From contig JADLCY010000002.1 in the NCBI GenBank assembly GCA_020846935.1, positions 1-64,000 of the forward strand: a stretch of 64,000 bases of DNA. Reading direction: 5' to 3'. Within the stretch, counting starts at the first letter, position 1. Each line of letters starts with the position of its first letter. The notes beneath the pieces were generated by a model, which saw only the letters and a program-made list of their open reading frames with translations, did not search any database and was not told the origin of the DNA. Made by a program: the position numbers and the translations under genes. The DNA comes from Gemmatimonadaceae bacterium. GTDB taxonomy: Bacteria; Gemmatimonadota; Gemmatimonadetes; Gemmatimonadales; Gemmatimonadaceae. Positions 1 to 9,301 of the stretch are shown here, piece by piece.

Positions 1-1046
1 CACGACCAGCCCGGCCCCGTCGCGGACACGAACGCCAGACCCGCGGGCAGCAGGTCGGTGACCGTGGTGGGCCCGGTGGTCGGGTTCGCCGACGGGTTGC
101 TCACCGTCAGCGTGTAGCTCGCGTTGGAACCTACCGTGAAGGAGCCGGTGGCGACCTTGGCGATCGCGAGATCCGGATTGCCCGGAGGAGGGCCGGGGCT
201 GACGGGCACGGTCACCGATGACGTGTCGTTCAGCGGATTCTCGTCGCGCTTCGTCGACACACGCGCGCGGTTGCGTACCGAGGGCACGGCCGCTGGCCCG
301 ACGTTGACGGTGAGGATCACCGACGACGTGACGCCAAGCGGGATCGGGGTGGTCGTCGAGCAGGTCACGATGTTCCCCGCCGCGGAACAGCTCCAGCCCG
401 CACCTGTTGCCGATTGGTAGGTGAGGCCCGGGGGCAGCGTATCTCGCACCGTGACCGTGGCGCCGGTGCGCACCGTGCGGTTCTGCACGGCGAGCGTATA
501 CGACGCGGTGCTCCCCACGGCGAACGGGCCGTTTGCCGTCTTGGTGATGCCGACGTCGGCCACGATCTCGACCGCTCCCGCATCCACCGCGTGGTCATTC
601 GACGGAACGCCGTCGCCCGGCATGCTCACGTGCGCCCGATTGGTCACCGCGGGCGCGGCCGGAAGGTCCACGTAGACAACAAGCGAAATGGAACTCGAGG
701 CCCGGGCACCCAGCGGCGTGGAACGCTGGCAGGTCACCACCTGCCCCGTGGCACTGCAGGTCCAGCCGCTCCCGGTGGCGCTCACGAATCGGAGTCCAGC
801 TGGGAGTGTGTCGACGACCGTGATCGGGGCCGGCGTCGGCGACGCGGTGGTGTTCGTGACACGCAACCGGTAGGTCTTGTTCCGGAACGTCACGAGGTTG
901 CCGCTGTGCGACTTGTCGATCGCAACGTCGGGCACCGGGCCCTGGAGCGGCGGAACGATATTGGCGGCCGGTTCGGCGCCAGCCGCGGGCGCGAGCGCCA
1001 CGACAGCCAGCAGCAGTTGGACGAAACGGCGGAGCGAGCGGGACAT
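1..1046 (-). CDS. DUF11-repeat surface protein, C-terminus beyond the window
   Basis: Secreted repeat protein, cut by the window edge: about 348 codons are present and no stop is reached. The N-terminus has a short basic stretch followed by a hydrophobic segment (LLLAVVALAPAAG), as expected of a signal peptide. Three copies of the DUF11/conserved-repeat (Ig-like beta-sandwich) follow. Each carries the pattern TVxDTLPxGLxxxSATGxGWxCS and ends with a N-R-A-x-V-S strand. DUF11 repeats are common in large cell-surface or secreted proteins with adhesive or structural roles. The start at 1046 was chosen because it puts the signal peptide at the N-terminus; no clear Shine-Dalgarno sequence is visible. 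Substrate and partner are unknown. Confidence 0.85.
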   Translation of the reverse strand, partial: MSRSLRRFVQLLLAVVALAPAAGAEPAANIVPPLQGPVPDVAIDKSHSGNLVTFRNKTYRLRVTNTTASPTPAPITVVDTLPAGLRFVSATGSGWTCSATGQVVTCQRSTPLGARASSSISLVVYVDLPAAPAVTNRAHVSMPGDGVPSNDHAVDAGAVEIVADVGITKTANGPFAVGSTASYTLAVQNRTVRTGATVTVRDTLPPGLTYQSATGAGWSCSAAGNIVTCSTTTPIPLGVTSSVILTVNVGPAAVPSVRNRARVSTKRDENPLNDTSSVTVPVSPGPPPGNPDLAIAKVATGSFTVGSNASYTLTVSNPSANPTTGPTTVTDLLPAGLAFVSATGPGWS

Positions 1047-1298
1047 TGAGGCGGTCGACGAGACGAAGGTGCGGCACGGTCGCGGATCTCCGCGCTGGCC
1101 GAACTCGGCCCCCCTGTTCGGAGGGTACCGCCGATCACCTGAGGAAAGTCTCGTGCCACACGCTCGGTGCGGCCGTGCCCGTCAAACGGTCAACGTGCCC
1201 GGTCAGAGCGTCCCTGGGACCTGCGCAATGAGGCCGAATGCCGGTGAGCACGCTCCAATCGCTGCGCGCCCACCGACGTCCCACGCTGCCTGCTGCCT

Positions 1299-1706
1299 CT
1301 ATGCTGCGAGGGCCAGCGACACGGCTCGGCGCGCGCCGCGCTTGAGGGCCCGATGAACAGCCCGCGCGTACCGCACAAAGTTGGCGCCGGCCCACGGGTA
1401 TCGGAAAAAGAACTCGATGGGCAGCAGGTCGCCCTTCAGTCGATTGCAGCGGGCGCACGCCGAGACCAGGTTGCCGGGCGCGCTCGTCCCTCCGTGCGCG
1501 AGCGGATGGACGTGGTCGAGCGTTGCGACGTCGAGGGCGAGGCAGGTACCGCAGTAGACGCATCGCCGGCCGCAGTCGCGCATGGTGGCGTGCTTCAGCG
1601 CGCGCTTGTGGTCACGGAGTCGCACGTGGTGGGGGGTGGTCGCACGCGCGCGCTTGGCGCGCGGGGGCCGTGGGCGGAAGACCCGCAGGACACCGCGCTG
1701 GGACAT
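1299..1706 (-). CDS. HNH endonuclease
   Basis: Small (135 aa) HNH-family nuclease. The zinc-binding/HNH core runs from about residue 49: CVYCG, then LDHVHPLAHGG, then N-L-V-S-A-C-x-x-C-N. These give the two CxxC pairs and the D-H catalytic motif of the McrA-like HNH fold. The N-terminal 40 residues are strongly basic, consistent with nucleic-acid binding. GAGGTG lies just upstream of the ATG as a plausible ribosome-binding site. Stand-alone HNH proteins of this size occur as host nucleases, homing relics or defence effectors. No methylase or mobile element is adjacent here, so the biological role is open. Confidence 0.85.
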   Translation of the reverse strand: MSQRGVLRVFRPRPPRAKRARATTPHHVRLRDHKRALKHATMRDCGRRCVYCGTCLALDVATLDHVHPLAHGGTSAPGNLVSACARCNRLKGDLLPIEFFFRYPWAGANFVRYARAVHRALKRGARRAVSLALAA

Positions 1707-1727
1707 GGCACCTCACGTGAAACGACG

Positions 1728-1760
1728 ACACCCCGCACCGGGCAGGCCGGAGCGGGGTGT
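1728..1760. terminator. Inverted repeat between HIT and HNH genes
   Basis: Perfect 9-bp arms (1728-1736 and 1752-1760, ACACCCCGC/GCGGGGTGT) with a 15-nt loop. It lies after the HIT gene and just before the HNH gene, both on the minus strand. No T-run follows, so a terminator role is only possible. It could also be a 5' leader structure of the HNH mRNA. Confidence 0.35.
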
Positions 1761-1949
1761 TGGGAGGAGGGGAGGCGATGCCACGGCCGCCTGGTGGCGG
1801 CAGTCGACGAGGGGCGTGGATGTGTCGATCCGACGCGTGCATTCGCCTCCGGTTGCCTGACGACCCCGTTAGGTGCCTGACGCGCACCACGGAGCCTGCT
1901 TAGTTATGCAGTCAACCTCCGGATTGCGCAAGGGCATGTTGCATCCGCG

Positions 1950-2435
1950 TTATGCACCGGCGGGCGCGTGTTCGCGCGAGCCCCGCTTCACGGGATCGTG
2001 CAGCTCCCCGATGATGCGGGCCGCCATCGCGTCCAGCAGGGTGCGATCGGGCATCTCTGAGCCGGCGAATGGCAGCGGCACGTCAAAGCCGTCGTCGGGG
2101 CGCCGCGGAATCAGATGCACGTGATAGTGAAAGACGTTCTGCCCGGCCGCTTCGCCGGAGTTCACCACCACGTTCAGGTCGTGCGATCGGGACAAACGCC
2201 GCACCACCGGGCCAAGGCGGAGCGCCACATCGAAGAGGTGCATCGCGAGCGCGTGCGGCACGTCATTCAGCGACTCGTAGTGCTCTCGCGGGACGATGAG
2301 CACGTGCCCGGGGTTCACGGGCTGGATGTCCATGAACGCAATGGCGCGATCGTCCTCGTAGCAGATACTGGCTTCACCGGCCCCGTGGACGATCTCGCAG
2401 AAGATGCAGTGGCGTGTGGCAGTGACGACTCCCAT
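1950..2435 (-). CDS. HIT family nucleotide hydrolase
   Basis: Histidine-triad protein of 161 aa. It carries the N-terminal C-x-x-C pair (CIFCEIV) and the catalytic triad HYHVHLIP near residue 110, in the HxHxHxx form of the Hint/HinT branch. The conserved G-x-V-L-I-V-P-R-E-H-Y segment is also present. HinT enzymes hydrolyse nucleoside phosphoramidates and AMP-lysine type adducts in the cytoplasm. The start at 2435 (MGVVTATRHCIF) was chosen because family members begin a few residues before CIFC; an in-frame start 28 codons upstream exists but adds unconserved sequence. It is divergent from the E1 gene. Confidence 0.9.
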   Translation of the reverse strand: MGVVTATRHCIFCEIVHGAGEASICYEDDRAIAFMDIQPVNPGHVLIVPREHYESLNDVPHALAMHLFDVALRLGPVVRRLSRSHDLNVVVNSGEAAGQNVFHYHVHLIPRRPDDGFDVPLPFAGSEMPDRTLLDAMAARIIGELHDPVKRGSREHAPAGA

Positions 2436-2672
2436 CGGGCCCTCGAAGGCAACGGATACGTGGATGGTGCATTCATGGATGGTGCCAGGCGACCCGGCAC
2501 CGCGAACCCCATCAAGCAATTGCGCTGACGGGCTTTACGTTCGGCCGATGCGCCTCCCCGCGGCGCTGGTGCCACAACAAGGGCCCACCCTGTGGGAACC
2601 GAACCACGAGCGCCGGTCGCACGAGCCCCGACAATAAAGGTTCCACGGGCCCACGATCAGGGATGCCCATGG

Positions 2673-2678
2673 CTATAC
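2673..2678 (+). promoter_or_regulatory. Possible -10 element (TATACT) for the E1 gene
   Basis: TATACT stands out in very GC-rich surroundings about 45 bp upstream of the GTG start at 2724. No convincing -35 element was found, so this is a weak suggestion based on composition and position. Confidence 0.3.
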
Positions 2679-2723
2679 TTACCTCCGCCGCCCGATGTCC
2701 GCGCGCCCCCTCTCCCCGTCCCC

Positions 2724-4832
2724 GTGGCCACTCAGACCAATCCCGAGCGCAGCACCACCGCCGGCCTCGACCGTGACCAGCTCGTCAATGCCTACCGCGT
2801 CATGTACCTCTCGCGACGCATCGATGACAAGGAGATCCAGCTCAAGCGACAGAACAAGATCTTCTTCCAGATCTCGGGCGCGGGCCACGAAGCGGTGCTG
2901 GCGGCGGCTGGCCTGGTCCTGCGCCCGACCTACGACTGGTTCTACACTTACTACCGCGACAGAGCCCTCTGCCTCTCCCTCGGGATGACGCCCGAGGAAA
3001 TGCTGTACGAGGCGGTTGGCGCCGCCGTGGACCCGAATTCGGGTGGCCGACAGATGCCATCGCACTTCGGGCACAAGGCGCTCAACATCGTGAGCGCGTC
3101 GTCGCCAACCGGTACACAGTTCCTCCAGGCAGTTGGCTGCGCTGAAGCCATCCATCGCGCCGCCTCGCTTGGCATGTCCGAGGGCTTCCGTGGCGACGAG
3201 ATCGTCTACGTCTCCTCCGGCGATGGCACCACGAGCGAAGGCGAGTTCTGGGAGTCGCTCAACACGGCGTGCAATCTCCAGCTCCCCGTCATTTACGTCA
3301 TCCAGGACAACCAGTACGCGATTTCGGTCCCCGTCGAGGTGAACACGGCGGGAAGCTCGATCTCGAAGCTGGTCGCGTCGTTCCCGGGCCTCTTCATCCA
3401 GGAGGTCGACGGGTGTGACTTCCTGGCGTCCTACGAGGTGATGCAGCGCGCCGTGCAACACGTGCGCGACCGAAAGGGGCCGGCCTTCGTGCACGCCCAC
3501 GTGATTCGGCCGTATTCGCACTCGCTCTCCGACGACGAGGTGCTGTACCGGCCCGCCGAGGAGCGCGAGGCGGACGCCAGGCGCGATCCGCTGACGACTT
3601 ACCCTGCCTGGCTCGTGGCCAACGGCCACGCGACCGAGGCCCAGCTTGCCGCGCTCCGCGAGGAGGTGGACGCGCAGGTCATGGCCGCCACCGATGACGC
3701 GCTCGCCCAACCGCAACCGGACGAGAGCACCGTCTACTTTGGCGTGTATTCGCCGGACGTGGATCCGACGAGCGAGCAATTCGACACCGAAGACGATCCG
3801 CAGTTCTCGGGCAACGAGACGACCATGGTCGACCTGCTCAACGCCTGCATGAAGGACGAAATGCGCCGAGACCCGCGCATCGTGGTCTTTGGGCAGGACG
3901 TTGCCGATGTCTCGCGCGAGCAGTACCTGGGCAAGGTCAAGGGCAAGGGCGGCGTCTTCAAGGTGACGCACGGCCTGCAGAAGGAGTTTGGCTCGGATCG
4001 CGTCTACAACACGCCGCTCGCGGAAGCCAACATCGTCGGACGGGCGATCGGCATGGCGCAACGCGGCTTTGTACCGGTGGTCGAGATCCAGTTCTTCGAC
4101 TACATCTGGCCGGCCTTCATGCAGATCCGCGACGAGCTGGCCACGATGCGCTGGCGGTCGAACAACAACTTCGCCGCCCCGGTCGTCATCCGCACCACCT
4201 ACGGCGGCTACATCCGCGGGGCGATCTACCACTCGCAGACCGGCGCCTCGCTCTTCACGCACAACCCCGGGCTCCGCGTCGTCTGCCCCGCCACCGCCCT
4301 CGATGCCAATGGGCTGCTTCGCACGGCGATCCGCTGCGAGGATCCGGTGATCTTTCTCGAGCACAAGCACCTGTACCGACAGACCTACAACAAGGCCGCA
4401 TATCCGGGCGCGAATTTCATGATCCCGTTCGGCAAAGCGCGCATCGTGCGCGCCGGGACCGACGTGACGCTCGTGACCTATGGGGCCACGCTGCAGCGCG
4501 CGTTTGCCGCGGCCAACCAGATCGCCGACGAGGGCATCTCCGTCGAAGTCATCGACCTGCGCACGCTGTCGCCATGGGACCAGGAGACGGTGTACGCCTC
4601 GGTCCGGAAGACGAGCCGGGTGATCGTGGCCCACGAAGACTCGCTTTCCTGGGGCTACGGCGCCGAGATCGCCGCGCGCATTGCCGACGAGTGTTTTCCG
4701 TGGCTGGATGCCCCGGTTCGGCGCGTCGCGTCAACAGACACCTTCGTCGGCTACGCTCCACGACTCGAAGACGCGATCCTTCCCCAGATCGACGACTTTC
4801 TTTCGGCCTACCGCGAAATCGCGCGGTATTAG
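2724..4832 (+). CDS. Fused alpha/beta 2-oxoacid dehydrogenase E1 component
   Basis: Thiamine-diphosphate enzyme in which the E1-alpha and E1-beta subunits of a branched-chain/pyruvate-type dehydrogenase are joined in one 702-aa chain. Residues about 1-355 are E1-alpha, with the ThDP motif starting [13 protein letters not shown] at about 166 and ending in N. Residues about 364-702 are E1-beta, with [16 protein letters not shown] and the VVxHE segment near the C-terminus. It would decarboxylate a 2-oxoacid and reductively acylate a lipoyl E2. No E2 or E3 gene is nearby, so the substrate (2-oxoisovalerate or pyruvate) cannot be fixed. The GTG at 2724 was preferred because the upstream in-frame extension is proline-rich and unconserved. 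Fused E1 proteins are known in several environmental phyla. Confidence 0.9.
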   Translation: MATQTNPERSTTAGLDRDQLVNAYRVMYLSRRIDDKEIQLKRQNKIFFQISGAGHEAVLAAAGLVLRPTYDWFYTYYRDRALCLSLGMTPEEMLYEAVGAAVDPNSGGRQMPSHFGHKALNIVSASSPTGTQFLQAVGCAEAIHRAASLGMSEGFRGDEIVYVSSGDGTTSEGEFWESLNTACNLQLPVIYVIQDNQYAISVPVEVNTAGSSISKLVASFPGLFIQEVDGCDFLASYEVMQRAVQHVRDRKGPAFVHAHVIRPYSHSLSDDEVLYRPAEEREADARRDPLTTYPAWLVANGHATEAQLAALREEVDAQVMAATDDALAQPQPDESTVYFGVYSPDVDPTSEQFDTEDDPQFSGNETTMVDLLNACMKDEMRRDPRIVVFGQDVADVSREQYLGKVKGKGGVFKVTHGLQKEFGSDRVYNTPLAEANIVGRAIGMAQRGFVPVVEIQFFDYIWPAFMQIRDELATMRWRSNNNFAAPVVIRTTYGGYIRGAIYHSQTGASLFTHNPGLRVVCPATALDANGLLRTAIRCEDPVIFLEHKHLYRQTYNKAAYPGANFMIPFGKARIVRAGTDVTLVTYGATLQRAFAAANQIADEGISVEVIDLRTLSPWDQETVYASVRKTSRVIVAHEDSLSWGYGAEIAARIADECFPWLDAPVRRVASTDTFVGYAPRLEDAILPQIDDFLSAYREIARY

Positions 4833-4967
4833 CCCACCGCAACTCGGCGCCTGTGAGTCTCCCGGGGCAGCGTACGCGCTTCCCCGGGGCAGACGTGTGA
4901 CCTGACGCACCGACGCGTTGCCGCGGTCGGTTCGTATCGTCGGTGGTGGATCCCCACCACCGCCCCC

Positions 4968-7073
4968 ATGCGTTCCATCCGACACGCCGTCCCCGCCATC
5001 CTTGCCACCGTCGTTGCGTGCAGCGGTGGCGCGGATAGCCCCTCCGGCCTCCAGTGCTCCGTGGCCTCGGTCAGCGTGGCCCCTGCCACGCAATCGGTCG
5101 TGGCCGGGTCGACCGTCGGCTTCGTTGCCTCCGTCGCGCAGTCGAACTGCGCCAACGTCGTCGTCGCGTGGACCAGCTCCAACGCCGCCGTCGCCACCGT
5201 CGCTTCCGACGGAACGGTGAGCGGGATCGCTCCCGGACAAGCCACGATATCCGCGGCGTTCCAGGGCTCCACCGGTACCGCCTCGATCACCGTGCTCGCC
5301 ACCGCCACCTCGGTCACGCTCACCCCGGCGACGGTCTCGGTCCGTCAGGGCGCCAGCGTACAGCTCATCGCCACACCACGTGACGCAGCGGGCGCCGCCA
5401 TCGCCGGGCGCACCGTGCAGTTCAGCTCCGGCGACGCCGCCGTCGCCTCGGTTAGCACCACCGGGCTGGTTACCGGCATCTCCGCCGGCGACGTCACTGT
5501 GACCGCTTCGATCGACGGCAAGGTCGCGACATCCCGCGTCAGCGTGCTCGGCGCGGTCGATCGCATCACCGTCGCCCCGGCCTCGGCGACCCTGCCCGTG
5601 GGTGGATTCCAGAATCTGAACGTTGTGATCCATGACGCGGCCGGCCATTTCCTCACCGATCGGACGGTCAGCTTTGCCACGAGCGACGCGTCGATCGCGA
5701 CCGTGAGCCCGGCCGGACAGGTGACCGGCGTCGCGCCCGGTGGCCCCGTGACGATCACCGTCAGCGCGGAGGGCCGGAGCGCCTCTATGCAGATCACCTT
5801 CACCCCGGTAGTCGCCTCGGTCACCGTCGAAGCCGCCGCGACCGGACTCATGGGCGTCGGCGAGACTCGCACCTACTCGGCGGTCGTGCGGAACGCTGCC
5901 GGGACTGTGATTTCGTTTCGGCCGGTCACGTGGAGCACGTCGGACACGGCGATCGCGGTCGTGTCGTCGAGCGGCGTGCTGACACCGCGTCGGACCGGGA
6001 CTGTCACGGTGCGCGCGGCGTCCGACGGCGTGCAGGGCACGCTCGCGCAGCAGATCGTCATCGCCCGTCCCGCACAGCGCGTCGCGTGGGCGCTCGTCCC
6101 GCTCGATGCCGCGGGCCAGACCCTCACGGCCTCTGCGCTCAATGCCACCGGCGGCGCCGTGCGGGCGGTTCGTACGGCGACGGGTGAGTACACCGTGACC
6201 TTCGCGCGGATGGCGCGACTCGATGCGACGTACGTCGACGTGACGATGATCTCGATGCTGGAGGGCGGCGGTGCGGCCACGCGGTGCCACGCGAACAGCA
6301 CCCAGAACGCGCCGAACGGCGAGGACCTCGAGGTGCGGCTGACCTGCTATGCGACCGACGGCACCAGGCAGGACTCCTACACGTATGTGCTGGTCGTCGG
6401 CAATGGATCGCTCGACGGGCGCCACAGCTTTCTCACGTCGAGCAACGCGAGCGCGAGTCACACACCACCGGCGTCGCAGTCGTGGAGCAGCGCGGGAGCG
6501 ACCAACAGCGTGTCACGCAGTGCCGCGGGCACCTACTCCGCGGCGGTGAACAACCCCCGGCCGGCGCAGAACACGCCCGAGAACTACTTCGTCTCGACCG
6601 TCGGCGATGGATCGACCACGTGCTGGAACGCCGGCTGGTCGTTCGGGACCTTCGTCAACGTGAGCTGCGACAACCTCTCCGCAGCGGGCGACGCCCTCTT
6701 CTCCGTGCTGATGCTCGAAGCGGGACGTCCCGGAGCGCGCTACGGCTTCATGTGGAGCCAGGACGCGGCCGGCACGCTCGATACCGATTTCACACCGAGC
6801 CTGACGTACCAGCGCACGTCGTCTGGCCAGCCGATCGCCATGCGGCGGACGGCCACGGGTCGGTATCGCGTGAGCGTTCCGGGTCTGAGCCCGGACGTGA
6901 ACGGCCGGTACGCGCACGTGCAGATCACGCCGTACGGCCAGGAGAACGTGTATTGCAAGGCATCAGCGCCGGCGCCAGGGGGCGGTGACATCGCGATCGT
7001 CACGGTGAGCTGTGCCAATCGGGGGTCGCATGCGCCGGTGAACAGCCGTTTCACCCTCCTGCTGATCGACTGA
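4968..7073 (+). CDS. BIG2-repeat lipoprotein
   Basis: Predicted surface lipoprotein of 701 aa. The signal peptide ends in a lipobox (TVVAC), with acylation expected at Cys18. About four bacterial Ig-like group 2 (BIG2) domains follow over residues 30-375. Each shows the strand pattern VxVxPATxSVxxG, then W-x-S-x-N/D-x-x-V-A-T-V-x-x-x-G-x-V-x-G. The C-terminal 320 residues are different and contain two similar halves, each with YTVTFARM- or YRVSVPGL-like strands, an aromatic/VDV strand and paired cysteines. They have no family I can name. BIG2 domains usually act as stalks or adhesins. The start fits the signal peptide. Confidence 0.85.
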   Translation: MRSIRHAVPAILATVVACSGGADSPSGLQCSVASVSVAPATQSVVAGSTVGFVASVAQSNCANVVVAWTSSNAAVATVASDGTVSGIAPGQATISAAFQGSTGTASITVLATATSVTLTPATVSVRQGASVQLIATPRDAAGAAIAGRTVQFSSGDAAVASVSTTGLVTGISAGDVTVTASIDGKVATSRVSVLGAVDRITVAPASATLPVGGFQNLNVVIHDAAGHFLTDRTVSFATSDASIATVSPAGQVTGVAPGGPVTITVSAEGRSASMQITFTPVVASVTVEAAATGLMGVGETRTYSAVVRNAAGTVISFRPVTWSTSDTAIAVVSSSGVLTPRRTGTVTVRAASDGVQGTLAQQIVIARPAQRVAWALVPLDAAGQTLTASALNATGGAVRAVRTATGEYTVTFARMARLDATYVDVTMISMLEGGGAATRCHANSTQNAPNGEDLEVRLTCYATDGTRQDSYTYVLVVGNGSLDGRHSFLTSSNASASHTPPASQSWSSAGATNSVSRSAAGTYSAAVNNPRPAQNTPENYFVSTVGDGSTTCWNAGWSFGTFVNVSCDNLSAAGDALFSVLMLEAGRPGARYGFMWSQDAAGTLDTDFTPSLTYQRTSSGQPIAMRRTATGRYRVSVPGLSPDVNGRYAHVQITPYGQENVYCKASAPAPGGGDIAIVTVSCANRGSHAPVNSRFTLLLID

Positions 7074-7074
7074 T

Positions 7075-7545
7075 CGAGGCTCTGCACGAGGCGCGCGAAG
7101 GCCCGCGCATCGACGAAACCCGCGTGTCGCGCACTGCATGCCGTGCTTGTTTGCCGATGGCTAGGCCAACGACAACCCCGATCGGCAACGTGTTGTCATC
7201 CTGCTGAACTTCGAATCCAACCGGCCGCGCCAGCGGAGCGAGGCGCAAGTCGAAGACAAACCGATCTCGTTCGTCTGTGGACAGGCGCCGCAGGGCATCG
7301 AGCTGGGTATCGGCAACGCCCAGGTGAAGCTCCATGCTCAGGCCCCTGAGGCGGCTTGCGCCGATGGGCGACCAGAAACTGGTAAGGCCCGCCCTGGACG
7401 ACAAACGCCCAGGAGACCTGCGCGTCATCCACGCCATCAGCGGCTTCGAAGGCGATGCCTGCCTCGTCGAGCCACGACGACACCTGCGTCCGAAGCAATT
7501 CCGCGGTTACGCCTTCAGGCACCTGAACCGCTCGATGACTGCTCA
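7075..7545 (-). pseudogene. Frameshifted relic resembling DUF2299
   Basis: Three minus-strand frames join into one sensible protein. The 5' part (about 7545-7370) reads LLRTQVSSWLDEAGI and WAFVVQGGPYQFLVA. Near 7365 the reading continues in another frame as IGASRLRGLSMELHLGV and DERDRFVFDLRLAPL, the latter like the DUF2299 core. Near 7130 it shifts again to ARHAGFVDARAFARLVQSLDQ. Two frame changes argue for a decayed gene more than for a single sequencing error. The 3' end is not defined and runs against the BIG2 gene. The DUF2299 link rests on recalled motif similarity only. The function of the intact family is unknown. Confidence 0.5.
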
Positions 7546-7940
7546 CGCTACCAAGGCCTGACAAGGGACCATTGTGGCATCAAGGGTCTCAATCGCCCTC
7601 GTGGACATCGCCCTCGCCGGCCCGTGACAGCGCGACGCTGGCCTCGCCGTATCGAAAGGACACCGTCCGACCCGGGACGCAAACGCGTCGTGATGCAGGT
7701 TCGGGTGCGTGCGCTTATTCCCCTCCTGGCGACGCTGATGCGCCAGCGTGGCCTGGTCCTCGACCACGTATACGACTACTGGGGAGCGCCTCCCGGCGCC
7801 GGGGAGCGTACCGCCCGTCCTCACCCCTGTCGCAGAGGCCCGTCACTCGGGGTTCCCCGAGTTTCCCGCCGCGCGAGGGCTCCCCATCGTGAATGCGTTG
7901 CGGGACGCGACTTTGACGCGAGAACCGGGAGGATCGGGGC

Positions 7941-8147
7941 ATGGAGCCGCAGGGGGCACGAGGTATGCAACGGACGACTGGCATGTGGGTGAATGAGGCG
8001 CAGCGCGAGCGGATCTTCGAGATGATCGGGACGCACACGGTCACGTATCATCGCGTCCGGAACGCGCGTTTGGAGTTCCAGCGGCGGGTTGCCATGGGCG
8101 TTCTGCTCGGCGGGGCGCTCCTCTGGGTCGTCGTCCGGGTCGCGTAG
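7941..8147 (+). CDS. Small single-pass membrane protein
   Basis: 68-aa protein with a polar, charged N-terminal half (QRERIFEMIGTH) and a C-terminal hydrophobic helix (VAMGVLLGGALLWVVVRVA), as in small tail-anchored membrane proteins. GGAGG at 7928-7932, 8 nt before the ATG, supports translation; an internal ATG nine codons in is an alternative. I do not recognise a family. The 380 bp before it (about 7560-7940) show no convincing gene. Confidence 0.5.
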   Translation: MEPQGARGMQRTTGMWVNEAQRERIFEMIGTHTVTYHRVRNARLEFQRRVAMGVLLGGALLWVVVRVA

Positions 8148-8266
8148 GCCCGAGCGGCCGAAGTCCCGCGGACTGCCGCCCCTCGAATCGTTAGGCGGCG
8201 CCGGCGACTCGCGCCCCACCCCCGCCAGCGCTTAGAATCCGGGCTGACCACCCTCGGCCCTCCCCG

Positions 8267-9301
8267 ATGACCGGCCCCTCCCGGCTACGCGCGCTCCTCA
8301 GCGGCATCATCGCTCGGCTCACCCTGTACTACGCCGCCCTCTTCGGCCTCGTCTGGGTCGCGTGGAACGTCATGCCGGCCCCCGTGCGCGACTTTCTCGC
8401 CCGGAACCTCGGGCCCGTGATGGGAGAGACGCGCATCTCCCGCGACCTCACCGCGCCGCTCCCCTCGGCTCTCCCCTCGATGGAGAGCAGCCACGAGATG
8501 GCGATGCTCGCCATTCTCGTTGGCGTGAGTGCCCTCGCCCTCGCCCTCCCCATGGCCTGGGTCTACATGCACACACGACAAAAGAAGGGGTACCAGCAGT
8601 CTGTCGTGCATACGATCGTCCTGCTGCCGGCGGTTGTGGCGGCCGTGGCCCTGCTGGTGCGCAACAACATCGGCCTGGCGTTTTCCCTGGCCGGCATCGT
8701 CGCCGCCGTGCGCTTCCGCACGACGCTCGATGATTCCAAAGACGCCGTCTTCATCTTCGCGGTCAGTGCGCTCGGCCTGGCGTGTGGCGTGCACCTGGAG
8801 TTCGCCGCCGCGCTTTCGCTGATCTTTACGGCGTTGGCTCTCGGGCTCTGGTACACGGACTTCGGCCGCACGCCGCCGGGGCTCGAGGACGCGCGCGCCG
8901 AGCAACATTTGCAGCGCGCCTTGCAGATCGCGAACAGGACGAGTCAGTTCGTGGCGCGCATCGACCGCGAGATCCTGGAGGGCATGGCGCCCGCCCAGCT
9001 GGAAGCGCTGGCGCAGCGCGTCAAGCGTCGAAAGAACGAAGTTTCGGACGGCACGACGGAGCGATGGGACGCGACCATGCTGATCACGATATCGGACGAC
9101 GCCGGCCGGCCCGCGGTCGAGCGCATCCTGCAGGAGCGGGCCAAGCGCCATGAGTTTGCCCGTGCGGAGTTTCTCCCCGGTGGGACGCGCCTTACCTATC
9201 AGGTGCGGGCGCGACGAGCCATTCCCATTGCCGACCTCGCGACGTTCATCGAGAACGACGCCAGTGAACACGTGACCTCCGTCGAGGTGACCGAGACATG
9301 A
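8267..9301 (+). CDS. DUF4956 membrane protein
   Basis: 344-aa inner-membrane protein. It has an N-terminal membrane segment (LYYAALFGLVWVAWNVM), a further four or so segments between residues 85 and 205, and a cytoplasmic C-terminal domain of about 130 aa. The hallmark is the DUF4956 stretch VAAVRFRTTLDDSKDAVFIF at about 144-163. DUF4956 genes often sit beside CotH-like kinases and VTC-type polyphosphate polymerase domains, which fits the next gene. The stop overlaps the start of that gene (ATGA, 9298-9301), so the two are translationally coupled. The biochemical function of DUF4956 is not known to me. Confidence 0.85.
   Translation: MTGPSRLRALLSGIIARLTLYYAALFGLVWVAWNVMPAPVRDFLARNLGPVMGETRISRDLTAPLPSALPSMESSHEMAMLAILVGVSALALALPMAWVYMHTRQKKGYQQSVVHTIVLLPAVVAAVALLVRNNIGLAFSLAGIVAAVRFRTTLDDSKDAVFIFAVSALGLACGVHLEFAAALSLIFTALALGLWYTDFGRTPPGLEDARAEQHLQRALQIANRTSQFVARIDREILEGMAPAQLEALAQRVKRRKNEVSDGTTERWDATMLITISDDAGRPAVERILQERAKRHEFARAEFLPGGTRLTYQVRARRAIPIADLATFIENDASEHVTSVEVTET

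Noticed and set aside
2679-4634. 651-codon open frame antisense to the E1 gene
   Set aside because: It is a GC-rich shadow of a strongly conserved gene; the translated sequence has no domain and is rich in Arg, His and Gly.
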